Part shown: piece after piece, positions 49,958 to 59,520 of the stretch
Position numbering within the stretch: the stretch's first letter is position 1
Layout of the letters: each line of letters begins with the position of its first letter
Origin: Luteimonas terrae
GTDB lineage: Bacteria > Pseudomonadota > Gammaproteobacteria > Xanthomonadales > Xanthomonadaceae
Length of the DNA stretch: 64,000 nucleotides
Reading direction: 5' to 3'
Assembly (NCBI RefSeq): GCF_004358165.1
Contig: NZ_SMTG01000002.1
Location: 1,798,001 to 1,862,000, forward strand
The notes under the pieces: model-generated
Told to the model about the DNA's origin: nothing
Database searches by the model: none
What the model saw: the letters and a program-made list of their open reading frames with translations, nothing else
Position numbers and translations under genes: made by a program

Positions 49958-50028
49958 CCGCGCCTGCCGAGCAGGCGCGGCCTTGCCGGATCGTCATCCC
50001 GGCGCACGCCGGGATCCAGTGACTTTCG
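49958..50028. repeat. Two palindromes after ettA, the second a dispersed-repeat type
   Basis: The first is a 10-bp stem CCGCGCCTGC/GCAGGCGCGG at 49958-49980, a likely terminator without much T-tail. The second (49992-50028) is a 9-bp stem ATCCCGGCG/CGCCGGGAT followed by CCAGTGACTTTCG. It closely resembles the widespread proteobacterial intergenic repeat with CATTCCCGCGAAAGCGGGAATCC-type cores (related, not identical). It fills most of the gap before map. Confidence 0.65.
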
Positions 50029-50103
50029 CGTCATGGCTGTGAGCCCCTCTTCGCTCTGGAGAAGGGTTCACGATCGGAGCAGAGCGGACATCCGGAGTCG
50101 CGC

Positions 50104-50841
50104 ATGACCATCCAGAACCTCGAAGAACTCGAAGGCCTCAAGCGCGCCGGCGCCCTCGTCGCCGGCATCCTCTCGACGATGCGCGAACAGGCGCTGGCCG
50201 GGACGACACCGCGCGATCTCGATGCGATCGCCGCCGACATGTTCCGCGATGCCGGTGCGGTCTCCGCGCCGGTGCTGACCTACGGCTTCCCGGCCCAGAC
50301 CTGCATCAGCGTCAATCGCGTGGTCGCGCACGGCATCCCGACCGGCACGCCGCTGCGCGACGGTGACCTCGTCAACATCGACGTGTCCGCGGCACTCGAC
50401 GGGTTCTTCGCCGACACCGGTGCGAGCTTCGTCGTCGGCACCGCCGGCGCCGCGCAGCAGCGCCTGCTCGACGCGACCCGCGAAGCGCGCGATGCAGCCA
50501 TCGCCCAGTTGCGCGCCGGCGAACTGATCAACGGCATCGGCCGCGCCGTCGAAGCCGTGGCCGCGCGCCGCGGCTTCCGGATCATCCGCAACCTGCAGAG
50601 CCACGGCGTCGGCCGTGCACTGCACGAGTCGCCCGGCTCGATCCCCGGTTACTACGACCGCCGCGACACGCGTCGCCTGCACGACGGCATGGTCATCACC
50701 GTCGAGCCCTTCCTCGCCACCCATGCCACGCGCACCGAAGACCTGGACGACGGCTGGTCGCTGGTCTGTCCGAAGGGGTATGGCGCGCAGTTCGAACACA
50801 CCGTCGTGGTGACCCACGGCGCCCCGATCATCGTCACCTGA
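50104..50841 (+). CDS. map: Type I methionine aminopeptidase
   Basis: A 245-residue cytosolic metallopeptidase that removes initiator Met. Metal ligands are visible in order: Asp in VNIDVS, Asp in FFADTGASF, His in SHGVGRALHE, Glu in VITVEPF and Glu in FEHTVVV. The N-terminal part TYGFPAQTCISVNRVVAHGIP is typical of type I enzymes. It is shorter than E. coli Map (264) and could be a second copy rather than the essential housekeeping one, since it is not beside rpsB. GGAG lies ahead of the ATG. pyrF follows 11 bp downstream. Confidence 0.93.
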   Translation: MTIQNLEELEGLKRAGALVAGILSTMREQALAGTTPRDLDAIAADMFRDAGAVSAPVLTYGFPAQTCISVNRVVAHGIPTGTPLRDGDLVNIDVSAALDGFFADTGASFVVGTAGAAQQRLLDATREARDAAIAQLRAGELINGIGRAVEAVAARRGFRIIRNLQSHGVGRALHESPGSIPGYYDRRDTRRLHDGMVITVEPFLATHATRTEDLDDGWSLVCPKGYGAQFEHTVVVTHGAPIIVT

Positions 50842-50852
50842 GGCCCGAGCGC

Positions 50853-51683
50853 ATGTCGCCGTCGTTTTCCGAGGCGCTGCGCGCCCGCTGGCAGTCCGCC
50901 GATACCCTCGTCTGCGTCGGGCTCGATCCCGAACCGGCGAAGTTTCCCGCGCGTTTCGCGAACGATGCCGACGCGGTGTTCGCATTCTGCCGCGACATCG
51001 CCGATGCGACCGCCGAGTTCGCCTGCGCGTTCAAGCCGCAGATCGCGCACTTCGCCGCGCTCGGTGCAGAGGATGCGCTGCAGCGCCTGATCGCGCATCT
51101 GCACACCGCGCATCCCGGCGTCCCGGTGATCCTCGACGCCAAGCGTGGCGACATCGGCAGCACCGCGCAGCGCTATGTCGCCGAGGCGTTCGAACGATTC
51201 CAGGCCGACGCGGTGACGGTCAATCCCTATCTCGGCCGCGACTCGGTGCAGCCCTTCCTCGACTGCGCCGACAAGGGCGTGGTGATCCTGTGCCGCACCT
51301 CGAACCCCGGCGCCGCCGATCTGCAGGACCTGCCGGTCGCGCATGGCGACGGCACGCGTCCGCTGTACCAGCATGTCGCCGAGACCATCGCGCGCGAATG
51401 GAATGGCCACGGCAACGTGTCGCTGGTCGTCGGTGCGACCTGGCCCGAACAGCTGCGCGAAGTGCGCGCGATCGTCGGCGACGTGCCGTTCTTGGTACCG
51501 GGCGTCGGCGCGCAGGGCGGCGATGTCGAGGCCGTGGTGACGAACGCGAAGACCGCGGACGGCACCGGCCTGATGGTCAGTTCCTCGCGCGCGATCCTGT
51601 ACGCGTCGAACGGTGACGACTATGCGGATGCGGCAGCGCGCGAAGCGCGGACGTTGCGGGATGCGATCAACCGTGTCCGCTGA
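50853..51683 (+). CDS. pyrF: Orotidine-5'-phosphate decarboxylase
   Basis: A 276-residue enzyme that decarboxylates OMP to UMP, the last step of de novo pyrimidine synthesis. The catalytic Lys/Asp motif is DAKRGDIGSTA near residue 95; FKPQIAHFAA and VVGATWPEQL are typical of the longer OMPDC group (about 270 residues) found in actinobacteria and xanthomonads. The C-terminus has SSSRAILYAS with the phosphate-binding Arg. ATG at 50853 lies 11 bp after map; likely one transcript. Confidence 0.94.
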   Translation: MSPSFSEALRARWQSADTLVCVGLDPEPAKFPARFANDADAVFAFCRDIADATAEFACAFKPQIAHFAALGAEDALQRLIAHLHTAHPGVPVILDAKRGDIGSTAQRYVAEAFERFQADAVTVNPYLGRDSVQPFLDCADKGVVILCRTSNPGAADLQDLPVAHGDGTRPLYQHVAETIAREWNGHGNVSLVVGATWPEQLREVRAIVGDVPFLVPGVGAQGGDVEAVVTNAKTADGTGLMVSSSRAILYASNGDDYADAAAREARTLRDAINRVR

Positions 51684-51694
51684 CAGGCTCCGAG

Positions 51695-51842
51695 CCCTCC
51701 CCCGTCTGCGGGGGAGGGTTGGGTGGGGGCGACCCGGCAGTCGAGGAACACTCGACTATGCGCACCTTGTCCTGCCCTGACGGTTCTCCCCGCAACCGGA
51801 TCGATGCCCCCATCCCGACCTTCCCCCGCAAGCGGGGGAAGG
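51695..51842. repeat. Inverted pair of REP-like palindromes (second copy in window)
   Basis: Copy one (51695-51730): hairpin CCCTCCCCCG/CGGGGGAGGG then tail TTGGGTGGGGGC. Copy two (51806-51842): tail GCCCCCATCCC then hairpin CCTTCCCCCGC/GCGGGGGAAGG. Same inward-facing arrangement as at 4760-4918, and again between convergent genes (pyrF and the metallohydrolase). The gap holds nothing else. Confidence 0.85.
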
Positions 51843-51854
51843 AGACGTTCCACC

Positions 51855-53258
51855 TCAGCGCACCTCGACGAACACCGGGTTCGAGTAGAACCACAGGTCC
51901 TGCCACGGATCCTCGCCAATCGCATCCATGGTCGGTTCGATCTCCGTAGTCGACGTACCGCGCACACGGACGAAGCCCTGCGCGCGCGGCGTCGGCAGCT
52001 CGATCTCGAACGTGATGCGGTCGCCATCCTGCGTCCATTGCGCCGGTCGCACGGTCTGCACCGTCATCTCCGGCTGACCGTCTGCGCCGACCTGTCCCGC
52101 GATCACGTCGATGTGGTCGATCGCATTGCGGTCGCCGTTGAAGTTCTTCTCCGCCGGCACCGTGACCGACACGCGCACGGTCAGTTTCGCATCGGTCGCC
52201 ATGATCAGCGTGCCGCCCATCGTGGCCGTTGCGGCACCTTCGGCCGAGAGCTGCAGATCCAGCGTGTCGATCAGGTCGCCGGTCACCGCGAACACGCGGC
52301 CCTGCCGCAGGCCGTCGACGATGTCCTCGGCCTCGTGGCGCGCATGCACGTAGGTCTTGCTGTACTCGCCCGGCCAGTAGTCGGCGCCGCCGATGTCGGC
52401 GTTGCGGTGCGAGTCCGAGGTCGCGGTGATCCAGAACCGGCGGCCCTCGGCCAGCATCGAATCCCAGATGCCGCCGACCTGCGCGGTCATCTGGTCGAAG
52501 CCGCCGAAGGTCTTCGCCGCATCGTTGCGGTAGAGACCGCGGTGCCGGCGGTCGGCCTGATGACCGGGCGCACCCTCCATGCCGACCAGCACGCCGGGCG
52601 CGGTGTCCTGCCAGGCACGCAGTTCGGCCGGTTCGACGCGCCCCCAGGCGCCGACGCCGGTCGCGGTGCGCGAGGGATGATTGACGAACATCAGCGGCCG
52701 CGGCTGTAGGCCCTGCATGTGCCGCAGCGCGGCGAGCATCGCCTCCGGGCTTTCGCGTGAGCCGTCGGACACCTCGCTGCGATTGAAGCGCCGTTCGATG
52801 TCGACCAGCGTGTCGGCTTCCTGCGCACCGGGGGCGATGATCAGCGACGCATGCTCGGCGGCCGGCACGTCGAACTCCATGCCGTGGAACTGCACGACCT
52901 CGGGTACGTCGCGGCGCGCCTGCTGCAGGGCCGGCCAGGCCGAGTCGCGGGTGACATCGGAATGGCCCGGGCCACCGTGATCGGTGTGCACCATCCACGT
53001 CAGCCCGTGACGTCGCGCTTCTTCCGCATTGCGCGTGCGCGAGTACGGCGAATCGCCACCGCGGATCGGTGTCGGCGGCGAGGTGCTGTCGTCCCACTTG
53101 ACGCTCCACTCGCTGTGCACGTGATGATCGCCTGCGAGCCAGCTGCGCGCGCCGGTGTCGTCGGCGGCGTGGACGTGGCCGACGCAGGCGGTCAGCAGCA
53201 GGGACAGTGCGGTGCGACGCGCGCACGCAGCGCGGGAAACGCGGAAGATTCGGGGCAT
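51855..53258 (-). CDS. Exported CehA/McbA-family PHP-type metallohydrolase
   Basis: A 467-residue protein with a signal peptide (Arg-rich start, then LSLLLTACVGHVHA) and a PHP-like metallohydrolase domain. Metal ligands are visible as DHHVHSEWS near the N-terminus of the mature protein, HTDHGG, and Glu in GMEFD, with a further His in TATSDSHRNADIG. CehA/McbA relatives include phosphoester and carbaryl hydrolases; the substrate here is unknown. ATG at 53258 gives the best signal peptide though the ribosome site is weak; another ATG is at 53294. It stands alone between pyrF and pncB. Confidence 0.83.
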   Translation of the reverse strand: MPRIFRVSRAACARRTALSLLLTACVGHVHAADDTGARSWLAGDHHVHSEWSVKWDDSTSPPTPIRGGDSPYSRTRNAEEARRHGLTWMVHTDHGGPGHSDVTRDSAWPALQQARRDVPEVVQFHGMEFDVPAAEHASLIIAPGAQEADTLVDIERRFNRSEVSDGSRESPEAMLAALRHMQGLQPRPLMFVNHPSRTATGVGAWGRVEPAELRAWQDTAPGVLVGMEGAPGHQADRRHRGLYRNDAAKTFGGFDQMTAQVGGIWDSMLAEGRRFWITATSDSHRNADIGGADYWPGEYSKTYVHARHEAEDIVDGLRQGRVFAVTGDLIDTLDLQLSAEGAATATMGGTLIMATDAKLTVRVSVTVPAEKNFNGDRNAIDHIDVIAGQVGADGQPEMTVQTVRPAQWTQDGDRITFEIELPTPRAQGFVRVRGTSTTEIEPTMDAIGEDPWQDLWFYSNPVFVEVR

Positions 53259-53349
53259 GGAGAATTCGGGCAGTGGAAGGACGACGCTAGACATCGCGAC
53301 CGCACATTCCAGCGCATCCCTGTGTCATGTCGATGACGCGAAGTCTCGA

Positions 53350-54537
53350 TCAGGCGCCGGCGTCGGCCCGCACGTCGAATACCTGCCGCAGATAGGCGAG
53401 ATAGCCCGCGTCGTCGCACATGCTCTTGCCTGGAGAATCGCTGAGCTTGGCGACCGGCTGGCCGTTGCAGCGGACCATCTTGATCACGATGTTGAGCGGC
53501 GTCGGTCCGAGATCGTTGGTCAGATGCGTGCCGACGCCGAAGGCCAGTCGGCAGCGACCGCGAAAGTACGCGTACAGCCGCTTGACCTTGTCGATGTCCA
53601 GGCCATCGCTGAAGACCAGGATCTTGCTCGTCGGGTCGACGCGGTTGGCGGCGAAGTGCGCGAGCATGCGGTCGCCCCAGTCGAAGGGGTCCCCCGAATC
53701 GTGGCGCACGCCATCGAAGAGCTTGCAGAAATACAGGTCGAAATCGCGCAGGAAGGCATCGGTGCCGACCACGTCCGACAAGGCGATGCCCAGATCACCG
53801 CGGTACTCGTGCGCCCAGGCTTCCAGCGCCACGACCTGCGAATCGCGCAGCCGCGGCCCCAGCGCCTGGAAGGCCTGCAGATACTCGTGCGCCATCGTGC
53901 CGTGTGGCGTCAGCCCATGCTTGCGCGCGAGATGCACGTTGCTGGTGCCGACGAACTGGTCGCCCAGCGCATCGCGCAGCCGCGGCAGCATGTGGTCGTG
54001 CCAGCGGCCCGAATAGCGCCGTCGCGTGCCGTAGTCGGCGATGCGGCAGTCCTCGAACCCCGGCGCATCGCGCAACAGCGCGGCCTTGGCCTGCAGGCGC
54101 CGCTCGCCCTCTGCAAAGTCCGCCTCGGACGTGTTGCGGAACCAGATCTCGTTGATGATCGCCAGCAGCGGCACTTCGAACAGGATGGTGTGCAGCCACG
54201 GTCCGGTGATCTCGAGTTCGAGTTCGCCGGGCACGTCGGTCGATGCGCGCAGCGCGATGTACTTGCGATCGAGATGGAACAGGCCGAGGAAGTCGGCGAA
54301 GTCCGGCTTCACGAAGCGCAGGCCACGCACGTAGTCCAGCTCCCCGGCACTGAAGCGCAGCGTGCACAGCGCATCGATCTCGGCGTCGATCTGGTCGATG
54401 TAACGCGCCAGATCGATGCCGGGCGTGCGGCACCTGAAGCGGTACTGCACGATCGCGCCGGGATGCTGGTGCAGCACCGCCTGCATCATCGTGAACTTGT
54501 ACAGGTCGGTATCGAGCAGTGATTCGATGACGGCCAT
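53350..54537 (-). CDS. pncB: Nicotinate phosphoribosyltransferase
   Basis: A 395-residue enzyme of NAD salvage that joins nicotinate to PRPP. Family landmarks include the start [19 protein letters not shown], the phosphorylated-His region [48 protein letters not shown] and SDGLDIDKV. Length matches the family. Its start shares one base with the stop of the upstream glycosyltransferase gene (TGATG), so it is translated from the tail of the secretion/glycosyltransferase operon, an unusual place for a cofactor-salvage gene. Confidence 0.95.
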   Translation of the reverse strand: MAVIESLLDTDLYKFTMMQAVLHQHPGAIVQYRFRCRTPGIDLARYIDQIDAEIDALCTLRFSAGELDYVRGLRFVKPDFADFLGLFHLDRKYIALRASTDVPGELELEITGPWLHTILFEVPLLAIINEIWFRNTSEADFAEGERRLQAKAALLRDAPGFEDCRIADYGTRRRYSGRWHDHMLPRLRDALGDQFVGTSNVHLARKHGLTPHGTMAHEYLQAFQALGPRLRDSQVVALEAWAHEYRGDLGIALSDVVGTDAFLRDFDLYFCKLFDGVRHDSGDPFDWGDRMLAHFAANRVDPTSKILVFSDGLDIDKVKRLYAYFRGRCRLAFGVGTHLTNDLGPTPLNIVIKMVRCNGQPVAKLSDSPGKSMCDDAGYLAYLRQVFDVRADAGA

Positions 54538-55403
54538 CAGCCCGGCCCTCCCGTCGTCGCCAGGCGCCGCAGCACCGCCAGCGGAAACCGCGCCCAGATC
54601 ATCGTCCACACCGCGACACGCTGCGGCCACGTGCGCGACGCGGCCTCGAACTTGCCGAAATAGCGCCACAGGCCACGATGCTTGTGCCATTCCACGAAGA
54701 CCGGGCGCGAGCGGCTCGAGACGCCGCGCACGTGCAGCACGGCGATGTCGTTGGCGACCGCGACGACCGCGCCCGCCGCGCGCGCGCGACGGCACAGGTC
54801 GAGATCCTCGGCGTGCAGACGGTAGCCGGTATCGAAGCCGTCGATGCGGTCGAACAGCGTGCGTGGCAACAGCATCAGTGCCCCGGAGACCGCCTCGACG
54901 CGCTGCAGCCCTTGCGCGGGGTCCTGCGCGACGGCGAGCACGCGGGCACCGGCGTTGCGGAGCATCGCGACGAAGTCGGGATCGCGACGTCGTGCAGCCG
55001 GGTCCTGCGCGCCGTCCTCGCCGATCAATGCGGTGCCGAGGAGACAGTCGGCGTCGAGCGTCCGCGCGTGCGCACGCAGGCGCGACAGGCTGTCGCCATC
55101 GACCAGCAGATCCGGATTGACAAAGGCGATCCACGCGGCGTCCGCATCGCGCGCGCCCTGGTTGCAGGCAACCGCGAAGCCGGGGTTGTCGGGATTGCCG
55201 ATGAAGCGCACGCGCGGATCGAGCGAGGCGTGGCGCTGGACGATGCCGAGCGTCGCATCATCGGACGCGTTGTCGACCACGCGGATCTGCGCCACGCCAG
55301 CCGCCGCGCGCAGGCGCGACAGGCACGCGTCGATCGTGCTGCCGCTGCGATGGGTGACGACGACGGCGACGATGTCGGGGGAGTCGGGGGTGGCGGCAGT
55401 CAC
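54537..55403 (-). CDS. Family 2 glycosyltransferase (rhamnosyltransferase-like)
   Basis: A 288-residue GT-A fold glycosyltransferase. The nucleotide-sugar region starts [21 protein letters not shown] and the donor-metal segment [11 protein letters not shown] follow, and the acceptor-side [23 protein letters not shown] contains the catalytic-base block (ExD-type) of GT2 enzymes such as WbbL-like rhamnosyltransferases. The start is a GTG at 55403 that overlaps the upstream stop (GTGA). It could glycosylate a surface polysaccharide or protein; neither acceptor nor sugar is evident. Confidence 0.87.
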   Translation of the reverse strand: MTAATPDSPDIVAVVVTHRSGSTIDACLSRLRAAAGVAQIRVVDNASDDATLGIVQRHASLDPRVRFIGNPDNPGFAVACNQGARDADAAWIAFVNPDLLVDGDSLSRLRAHARTLDADCLLGTALIGEDGAQDPAARRRDPDFVAMLRNAGARVLAVAQDPAQGLQRVEAVSGALMLLPRTLFDRIDGFDTGYRLHAEDLDLCRRARAAGAVVAVANDIAVLHVRGVSSRSRPVFVEWHKHRGLWRYFGKFEAASRTWPQRVAVWTMIWARFPLAVLRRLATTGGPG

Positions 55404-56362
55404 TGCGTGGGATCTTGGGCGGCGGGCGTCGCGCTGGGCGGCGCGGTATTGTCCGCCCGATCGGGTGGTGCCGGCGTGTCGTGCGGCATGTCGGCTGCCA
55501 CCGGATCGGCCTCGCTGCCGATCGCGTCGGCGTCGAACAGTTGCTGCTGCGCCGGCGCGTCGTCCAGCGCATCGAAGCCCTGCTGCAGCGCGAGGCGCGT
55601 GGCGTACAGCGGATCGCCCATCAGGAAGGTCGCCAGCCGCGAATGCCAAGCCGGCCAGCGCACCGCCAGCGCATCCATGTCGCCGTCGGCCGGGCCGCCT
55701 TCACCGCCGCGCGCCACGAAGGCGGTTTCGCACAGCGCATTGCGCCATCCAAGCCCGGCCATGCGCAGCGACAGGTCGATCAGCGCGGCGTACCAGGACC
55801 GGTAGCTCGACGCGTCGAGCCCGCCGGCCTTGCGCCGCGCGTTGCCACGCAGCAGCACCGCATGGCCGATGGCCGCGGGCAGTTCGGGATACAGCGGCGG
55901 CAGCGCGCGGCATGCACGCGCCAGCCGCGCGATGTCGTCGGGAACCGGGTTGATCTCGCCGATGCGCGGCCACGCCGCCGCCTCGCCCGCGTTGCACCAG
56001 GGCGTTGCGGTCGCGATCGACGCATCGCGCGCGAAACACGCGGCGAGCGCATTCGCCCAGCCGGGCGCGGGAATCGCGTCTGGCGCCAGCACGATGACGT
56101 CGGCATCGCCGCAGGCACGCAGCACGTCGTCGAGATGCGCGACCTCGCCGATCGAGCGCTGCCGGCAGGTGTAGTCGGCCTGCAATGCCGTGCGCGCCAG
56201 CCAGCGCTGCACGATCTCCGCGCCACGCGGCCCGATCCGCGCATCGTCGGCCAGCCAGATCCGCGTGCCGGCCGGCGTGCCGGCATCGAGCGCCGCCAGG
56301 CACGCGTCGAGCGCGTCGTCATCGTGCCCGACCGGCAGCAGGATCACCGGCAGCTCAGCCAT
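55400..56362 (-). CDS. Glycosyltransferase-like protein (GT2-related)
   Basis: A 320-residue protein resembling GT2 enzymes: PVILLPVGHDDDALDACLAALDA at the start, IWLADDARIGPRG, ADVIVLAPDAIPAPGW (the metal-binding Asp position) and ASYRSWYAALIDLSLRMAGLGWRNALC (acceptor side, shown here to be cited as SYRSWYAALIDLSLRM). The last 60 residues are Ala/Pro/Asp-rich and probably disordered. It overlaps the second glycosyltransferase by 4 nt and lies 27 bp after gspD, so both appear to be in the xps transcript. Donor and acceptor unknown. Confidence 0.75.
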   Translation of the reverse strand: MAELPVILLPVGHDDDALDACLAALDAGTPAGTRIWLADDARIGPRGAEIVQRWLARTALQADYTCRQRSIGEVAHLDDVLRACGDADVIVLAPDAIPAPGWANALAACFARDASIATATPWCNAGEAAAWPRIGEINPVPDDIARLARACRALPPLYPELPAAIGHAVLLRGNARRKAGGLDASSYRSWYAALIDLSLRMAGLGWRNALCETAFVARGGEGGPADGDMDALAVRWPAWHSRLATFLMGDPLYATRLALQQGFDALDDAPAQQQLFDADAIGSEADPVAADMPHDTPAPPDRADNTAPPSATPAAQDPTQ

Positions 56363-56389
56363 GCGCCGCCTCCGTGCGCATCGCCGGCG

Positions 56390-58657
56390 TCAGTCCTGCG
56401 TGCGCTGGATCGGCTGCAGCGCGCGGAAGCGACGCCCGTACTCGTCGGTCAGCTGCCGCGCCTCGAGCGGATTGCGCACGATGGTCGGCGTCAGCAGGAC
56501 GATGACTTCGCTGCGTTCGGTGCGCGAGCTCTGACGGCCGAACAGTCCCCCGATCACGGGAATCCTGCTCAGCCCCGGAAAGCCGGCGGACACCCGACCG
56601 ACGTCGTCGCGAATCAATCCGGCGAGCATCACCGTGTCCCCGGCCTGCACAGCAGCCTCGGTTTTCAACCGTCGGGTGTCGATGCGGACGTTGCCCTGCG
56701 GATCTGCGGTGTTCTGCGGCTGCGGTGAACTGACTTCCTGCACGATGTCGAGGAACACCATGCCGTCGCGGGTGACGCGCGGGCGCACCTTGAGGATGGT
56801 GCCGGTCTCGATGTACTGGACCTGGGTGTACTGGCTGTCGCCAAGGATGGGATTCACGCTGCTGGATGCGATCGGAATGCTTGCACCCACATTGAACTCG
56901 GCCATCGCGTTGTTGCGTACGAAGACGGAAGGCGACTGCAGGATCTGCACATCCGTCACCTCGTCGAGCGCGCTCACGACCGCCGCAGCATTGCGCCCGA
57001 GGAATGTCCAGCCCAGGCCAGCCGGACCCGCGCCGGTTTCGACACCTGTAATCGCACCAGCGATGCCGTCCCACGTGGTGCGGCCAACGGCGTTGGGAAG
57101 CCCCGCGTCGGTGACCGCGCGCTCGAAGAACCAGTTCACGCCGTACTGCAGATCGCCACTCAACGCGACCTCCACCACCTGCGCCTCGATGTGCACCTGC
57201 GCCGGCATCACATCCAGCCGCTCGACCACATCGCGAATCGAACGCCACGCCGCCGGCGTCGTGCGCACCAGCAGCGTGTTGGTCTCGTCGACCGCCGACA
57301 CGCCGACGCGGTCGCCTTCGACTTCCAGCGTCACGCTGCTCGGGCCGTCCTGCTGCTCGCTGAGCTGCATCTGGCCCAGGTCGCCACCGCCGCCACTTCC
57401 GCCACGACTGCCGCCGCGCCCCATCCCCGAGGTGCCGCCGCGGTTGTTGCTGCCGAGCCCGGAACTGCTGCCACTGTCGAGCCCCGAGCTGCCGTCGGTC
57501 CCGCCGGTGCGCAGCGTGTTGCCGGTCAGCCCGGGCATCAGCGAGGCGGCATCCTGCCCGCCGCTGCTGCCACTGCCGCCGCCGAATACTTCCGACAGGC
57601 GCTGCGCGAGTTCGCGGGCCTTGATGAACTTCAGTTCGTAGGAGAACAGCTTCGGTTCCTGGCCGGCATTGTCGATGCGCTCGAGCCACTGCTGGATCTC
57701 GCCCAGGTAGTCCGCCTGCGGCGTGATCACCAGCACCGCGTTCGCGCCTTCCAGCGGCATGAACCGGAACATGCCCGACACCGGCGATTCGCTGTCCTGG
57801 CCGAACACCTTTTCCAGATCGGCGACGACCTGCGTGGCCTTGCCCGACTGCAGCGGGAACACGCCGACCGACATGCCCGACAGCCAGTCGACGTCGAAGA
57901 TCTCGATCGTGCGCAGGTAGTTCTCGAGTTCCGAGCGGCTGCCCGAGATGGTGATGACGTTGCGCGCGTTGTCGGCGCTGACGATGGCGTTCGGACGCGC
58001 GTAGGGCTCGAGCACCTTTTCCATCTCCGTCGCGGAGATGTAGCGCAGCGGCACGGTGCGCACCTCGAAGCCGCGCGCGGCCACGGCGCCGCCGGTCCGC
58101 GGCGCGACGGTGCCGGTGGCCAGCGCGGTGTCGGCGGCGACGATGTTGTAACGGCCGTCGGCGTAGATCATGCGGGCGTTGTTCCAGCCCAGCACCATCT
58201 CCAGCAGGCTCAGCGCCTGCGCCGGACTCACCGGCTGCGGCGTCGCCAGCGTCACCGTGCCCTGCACCTCCGGCGCGATGACGTAGTTCTGGCCGAGCAT
58301 GTCGCCGAGGATGGCCTTGGCCACCGCGTGCACGGACTCGCCCTCGAAATTGAACGAGGCCTGCCCGGTCGTGCCACCCAGCGACGGTGCGGCCGCGGAG
58401 GCCGCACGCTGGTTGAGCACGGTGCCGCTGCCGCGACGGATCTGCGGCTGCGGACGCTCCTCGTCGGCGAGCAGCGGCTGCGTGCGCGCGCCGGTCGTCG
58501 ATGCACCGTCAGTGTCGCCGGCGGCCACGCCCTGGCGCAGATCGGCATCGCGGCGCATCGACGCGGTCGGCGCGGTGGCGCAGCCGGCGAGCAGCGCAAG
58601 GCCGGTGCCGATGGCGATGGCACGGAGATGGAGGGCTGGCGTCATGGATGGCTTCAT
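56390..58657 (-). CDS. gspD: Type II secretion secretin
   Basis: A 755-residue outer-membrane secretin (XpsD). The N-terminus has a lipobox, LALLAGCATAP, so it is probably lipidated like Xanthomonas XpsD. Next come N0/N1 ring domains (QASFNFEGESVHAVAK; GTVTLATPQPVSP), N2/N3 domains, and the secretin core with VEAQVVEVALSGDLQYGVNW-type sequence, DVQILQSPSVFVRNNAMAEFNVG and VMLAGLIRDDVGRVSAGFPGLSRIPVIGGLFG (each recognisable in short pieces). A Gly/Ser-rich insert of about 70 residues (about 375-445) splits the N3 region. Start at 58657, with 58645 as an alternative ATG. Order after gspN fits xps clusters. Confidence 0.95.
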   Translation of the reverse strand: MKPSMTPALHLRAIAIGTGLALLAGCATAPTASMRRDADLRQGVAAGDTDGASTTGARTQPLLADEERPQPQIRRGSGTVLNQRAASAAAPSLGGTTGQASFNFEGESVHAVAKAILGDMLGQNYVIAPEVQGTVTLATPQPVSPAQALSLLEMVLGWNNARMIYADGRYNIVAADTALATGTVAPRTGGAVAARGFEVRTVPLRYISATEMEKVLEPYARPNAIVSADNARNVITISGSRSELENYLRTIEIFDVDWLSGMSVGVFPLQSGKATQVVADLEKVFGQDSESPVSGMFRFMPLEGANAVLVITPQADYLGEIQQWLERIDNAGQEPKLFSYELKFIKARELAQRLSEVFGGGSGSSGGQDAASLMPGLTGNTLRTGGTDGSSGLDSGSSSGLGSNNRGGTSGMGRGGSRGGSGGGGDLGQMQLSEQQDGPSSVTLEVEGDRVGVSAVDETNTLLVRTTPAAWRSIRDVVERLDVMPAQVHIEAQVVEVALSGDLQYGVNWFFERAVTDAGLPNAVGRTTWDGIAGAITGVETGAGPAGLGWTFLGRNAAAVVSALDEVTDVQILQSPSVFVRNNAMAEFNVGASIPIASSSVNPILGDSQYTQVQYIETGTILKVRPRVTRDGMVFLDIVQEVSSPQPQNTADPQGNVRIDTRRLKTEAAVQAGDTVMLAGLIRDDVGRVSAGFPGLSRIPVIGGLFGRQSSRTERSEVIVLLTPTIVRNPLEARQLTDEYGRRFRALQPIQRTQD

Positions 58658-58665
58658 CGACGGGT

Positions 58666-59520
58666 CTATTGAGTCGGAGAGGTGGACGGCTGCTGTTGCT
58701 GCTGGCGCAGGCGCGCGCGCCGTTCTTCGATGCGGCGACGGATCGCCTCGACCTGCGCCTCGGACGGGCCGGCCGACGGTGCGGTTTCGGCGGTGGCGCT
58801 GGAACCGGGCACGGCCGACGCTTGGCGGCCCGGACTGCTGCCCGCCTGCGCGCTGCCGCTCTGCGTGCCGGTACCCGGCGCTGCGCGCGCCGCGGCGTCC
58901 GCGGTCTGCTGCGCCGCGCGCGCGGCCTGCTCCGGCGTCGGCGGCGGACGCGATGCGGCTTGTGCGGCGGGGCGACCGTCCGGCGAGGGCACCGGCGTCA
59001 TCGGTGTCGGCGGCTGGCCGCCGGTGCCGTCGAACACGCGCAGCTCCAGCGTGCGCGGGCCTTCGGGCGTGTTGAACACCACGCTGCGCGTGTCGACCGA
59101 GTCGAGCAGCCAGTTCGACGCTTCCGGCGGCGCCTCGCCGATCTTCAGGCGGATCGAATCGCCGCCACCGCTGGGCTGCAGGATCGCCAGCGCGAAGTCC
59201 GGCGTGCGCAGCACGCTGGTCAGCACGTAGTCGAAGCCGTTGCCGCCCTCGCCTTCGTCCTGCGGATCGATGAAGAACGGTTGCGGGCGACGGTCGCTGG
59301 TGAACAGCGGACGGGCGGCAACTTCGCCGAACGCCGACAGCGGCGGCGCCGGTGCGACCTCCGCCGGCGCCGGGCCGACGGGCGCGGCCGCGCTGCCATC
59401 GTCCTCCGGCGTGCCCAGGCGGCTGCCGAGGCCGGCCAGCGCGAGCAGCGCGAACAGCAGCGCCCAGCTGCCGACCGCGGCGGTCAGCCAGGTGCGCGCG
59501 TTGGTGGCGTCAATCCGCAT
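58666..59520 (-). CDS. xpsN: Type II secretion protein XpsN (GspC/GspN-like)
   Basis: A 284-residue inner-membrane protein with one membrane segment (about 11-32) and a periplasmic domain. The core FGEVAARPLFTSDRRPQPF, FDYVLTSVLRTPDFALAILQ and GGDSIRLKIGEAPPEASNWLLDSV match the homology region by which XpsN/GspC contacts the secretin. The C-terminal third is Pro/Ala/Gln-rich and low complexity. The ATG at 59520 overlaps gspM by 11 nt and has GGAG upstream. Its place between xpsM and xpsD is the Xanthomonas order. Confidence 0.88.
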   Translation of the reverse strand: MRIDATNARTWLTAAVGSWALLFALLALAGLGSRLGTPEDDGSAAAPVGPAPAEVAPAPPLSAFGEVAARPLFTSDRRPQPFFIDPQDEGEGGNGFDYVLTSVLRTPDFALAILQPSGGGDSIRLKIGEAPPEASNWLLDSVDTRSVVFNTPEGPRTLELRVFDGTGGQPPTPMTPVPSPDGRPAAQAASRPPPTPEQAARAAQQTADAAARAAPGTGTQSGSAQAGSSPGRQASAVPGSSATAETAPSAGPSEAQVEAIRRRIEERRARLRQQQQQPSTSPTQ

